Below, in pieces: positions 31,401 through 32,202 of a stretch of DNA of 32,202 nucleotides (positions within the stretch are counted from its first letter, which is position 1; every line of letters starts with the position of its first letter). Below the pieces are notes generated by a model. It ran no database searches. It was not told where the DNA came from and saw only the letters and a list, made by a program, of their open reading frames with translations. A program made the translations under genes and the position numbers. Source of the DNA: JAWUWD01 sp034112085 (GTDB lineage Bacteria; Bacteroidota; Bacteroidia; Cytophagales; Cyclobacteriaceae); contig JAWUWD010000063.1 in NCBI GenBank assembly GCA_034112085.1, forward strand, positions 1 to 32,202, in the 5' to 3' direction.

Positions 31401-32202
31401 ATGGATTAGCAACAGGAATTTTCAAGATTACAGGCACACCACTGGCTCCTTTAATCAATGGTACTGGCACAGTTGAAGAAGGGGCAATAAAAATCAACTA
31501 TCTCAATACATCATATACATTTGATGGTGAATTTGGCTTTACAAGTGATAAAATGAAGTTCACCAGTATAAACTTAACAGATGCATTGAGTTCAAAAGCA
31601 TCACTTACTGGAGAGATCACACATCAAGGCTTCAAAAACATGGTGATGGACCTAACGACTGATTTAACAGCATTTCAAATACTTAACACCTCTTCCTCCG
31701 ACAATGAGCTGTTTTATGGCGAGGGATATGCTACTGGACAAGTGAGCATTTTTGGGCCAGTCAAAAATCTGACTATCAATGCTTCAGCAAAAAGCACAAA
31801 AGGCACTAAAATATATATTCCAATAGGAGAGACAGACAATATTGAACAAGAAGAATATATTAAGTTTCACAGCTTTCTTTCTGATACAACTAATACAACA
31901 AAAGTGGATATAAGTGAAGAGATAGACCTAAGAGGACTAACTATGAACTTTGATTTAGATATCACCCCCGATGCCTATTGTGAATTGATCTTTGATATCA
32001 AGTCTGGTGATATCATTCGAGGAAGAGGGAATGGACAAATCAATCTCCAAATTGATACATATGGTGAATTCAATATGTTCGGTGATTATATTCTAGATCA
32101 AGGAGGATATAATTTCACTCTATATAACATTATCAACAAAGAATTTTCATTACTCCCTGACAGTAAAATATCGTGGTATGGGGATCCCTATCAGGGAATT
32201 CT
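28481..32202 (+). CDS. TamB-like translocation and assembly module protein (3' end beyond window)
   Basis: An open frame of at least 1,240 codons runs off the right edge. The likely start is TTG at 28481 (MAQIIKNRFIKITLWVIAGI): a stop lies 31 bp upstream at 28448-28450 and no ATG occurs between. One N-terminal TM helix (about 10-32) is followed by long repetitive beta-rich sequence of the AsmA/TamB type: LQTPYVQTKVVIKLSSYLSE at the head, SIDWLDQITIDGIKVDD, and near the end the DUF490-like DIKSGDIIRGRGNGQINLQI and YILDQGGYNFTLYNIINKEF. The family forms periplasm-spanning lipid-transfer or assembly bridges to the outer membrane. Divergent from tsaD, an arrangement common in Bacteroidota. Confidence 0.9.
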   Translation, partial: MAQIIKNRFIKITLWVIAGIILLFLLVAMALQTPYVQTKVVIKLSSYLSEETGFPTTIAHVSIDWLDQITIDGIKVDDPEGKNMAYIHQATINYQLKSLSQDQKIHFDELYLDSANLSLRMTRVNDSTSALNLNTLIKRIKLMITPSGKSPKTIEIGNAMVTNSIFSYNNILKDSIKGQFDYQHFTLINLEAKLQNFNQRRDSVSFALTSLSTQDKVTNLKINNVKTTYQVSQRQMVFDQLNARVGSSEITKKIIFNYPNLKAFSNFNTKVNIEAQLDNSTISTDDLALFAPSMLKHHQEMNISGEFKGKVNGFKLNDFDIHLNGGNHIRGNITMYGLPDMDETFIDLKVNRADIDATHLKSMFKPGTFSFLTSFGKTRINGKFIGYMNDFVATGSFHTKMGNIKSDINLKVAEEIGDSKYSGHLEMIDFDLGQFSNRDFFQRVTLSGEIEGKGLDFSTADFKLNGNIEKIGIYDYEYTNIHTDAYFAQEFFEGSVSINDPNLKFSLEGSIDLRQGKDSYKAKLSIDKALLKPLNLSDHELLLITDAVIDAKGLKIDSIAGEAYLYNTFLEYDGKPLELDSLELKTTNNNNHRALTISSSLFDTKITGTYNYTTAIKSIVTLIKEYKLNLINNQQALETYYADKKEQLTDQMMITYDLNLKEFTPIIQLFYENLSISKNTKLSGIYSSGYTSILSVNSEIDTLSYKDFELHNLNIDLSTSKIADSTNVLAMGFISSTSQNSINNIETQNLVLESIWDNNKIDFDFNIEQEKHNNSTEITGSLDFLSDTTIFRFDKSSINLFENHWQFDEKNQISIINQDIDFSDFKLFNELQSISLNGTFSPDPTKRAVINFDNIDIGVINPLITKKLSGSANGFIEIKNYYENPSIENDITIDAFSVDDFLLGDIYGKTQWKESDQYFKLKAFLDRENRRTINVNGFYRPKNLLSPLDLRANFDQTAINILEPFLNKFFTEIDGLATGIFKITGTPLAPLINGTGTVEEGAIKINYLNTSYTFDGEFGFTSDKMKFTSINLTDALSSKASLTGEITHQGFKNMVMDLTTDLTAFQILNTSSSDNELFYGEGYATGQVSIFGPVKNLTINASAKSTKGTKIYIPIGETDNIEQEEYIKFHSFLSDTTNTTKVDISEEIDLRGLTMNFDLDITPDAYCELIFDIKSGDIIRGRGNGQINLQIDTYGEFNMFGDYILDQGGYNFTLYNIINKEFSLLPDSKISWYGDPYQGI

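Noticed and set aside
29447..31497. Minus-strand short frames opposite the TamB-like gene
   Set aside because: The plus strand has one continuous frame with a coherent beta-rich protein; the others are shadows.
1..32202. CRISPR array, tRNA, rRNA, tmRNA or insertion sequence
   Set aside because: No regularly spaced repeats, cloverleaf-like sequences or transposase frames were recognised by eye; tRNAscan-SE, Infernal and ISfinder searches would settle this.

Overview
The window looks like a chromosomal segment of a Bacteroidota bacterium, most likely a Cytophagales-type marine or freshwater organism. This is inferred from four things: moderately AT-rich DNA, a type IX secretion sorting domain (FPNPSVDFLNV), TAnnTTTG-type -7 promoter boxes with few Shine-Dalgarno sites, and the gene families present. 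No rRNA, tRNA, transposase, prophage or CRISPR array was recognised. No gap between genes exceeds 300 bp.

Layout. 1-1236: 5' part of rpoN (sigma-54), cut by the window edge and divergent from asnS (1468-2913). 3006-3368: a very small secreted protein made almost only of a T9SS sorting domain. 3628-4738: an ECF sigma factor and a four-helix membrane protein that may be its partner. 4735-6231: bifunctional NAD(P)HX repair enzyme. 6461-9200: nuoDCBA, the first four complex I genes without nuoE onward. 9444-9887: Dps. 10027-10974: sterol desaturase/fatty acid hydroxylase family membrane protein. 11064-12959: asparagine synthase. 13080-14390: secreted amidohydrolase.

14463-25032 is the regulatory and transport centrepiece. 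On the minus strand lie an HlyD/MacA-type adaptor, a LolD/MacB-type ATPase, a two-unit FtsX permease, and then a PadR regulator with a second, orphan-type permease. Divergently transcribed on the plus strand are an NtrC-type sigma-54 response regulator and its histidine kinase. The 274-bp gap between the two divergent units holds a good GG-N10-GC (-24/-12) match pointing at the regulator, a near match pointing at the adaptor, and between them a cluster of GTCCGATATCG direct repeats and CGTTC/GAACG elements. I read this as a self-contained, enhancer-driven, bidirectional sigma-54 switch for an efflux or envelope-stress ABC system. It is the best candidate here for an undescribed regulatory unit.

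25047-28311: a minus-strand housekeeping cluster read as tsaD, FlK-like thioesterase, smpB, C40 peptidase, HNH endonuclease. 28481-32202: the start of a TamB-like envelope protein, open at the window end. Several starts are non-ATG (nuoD TTG, tamB TTG, nuoA GTG, ECF sigma probably TTG).
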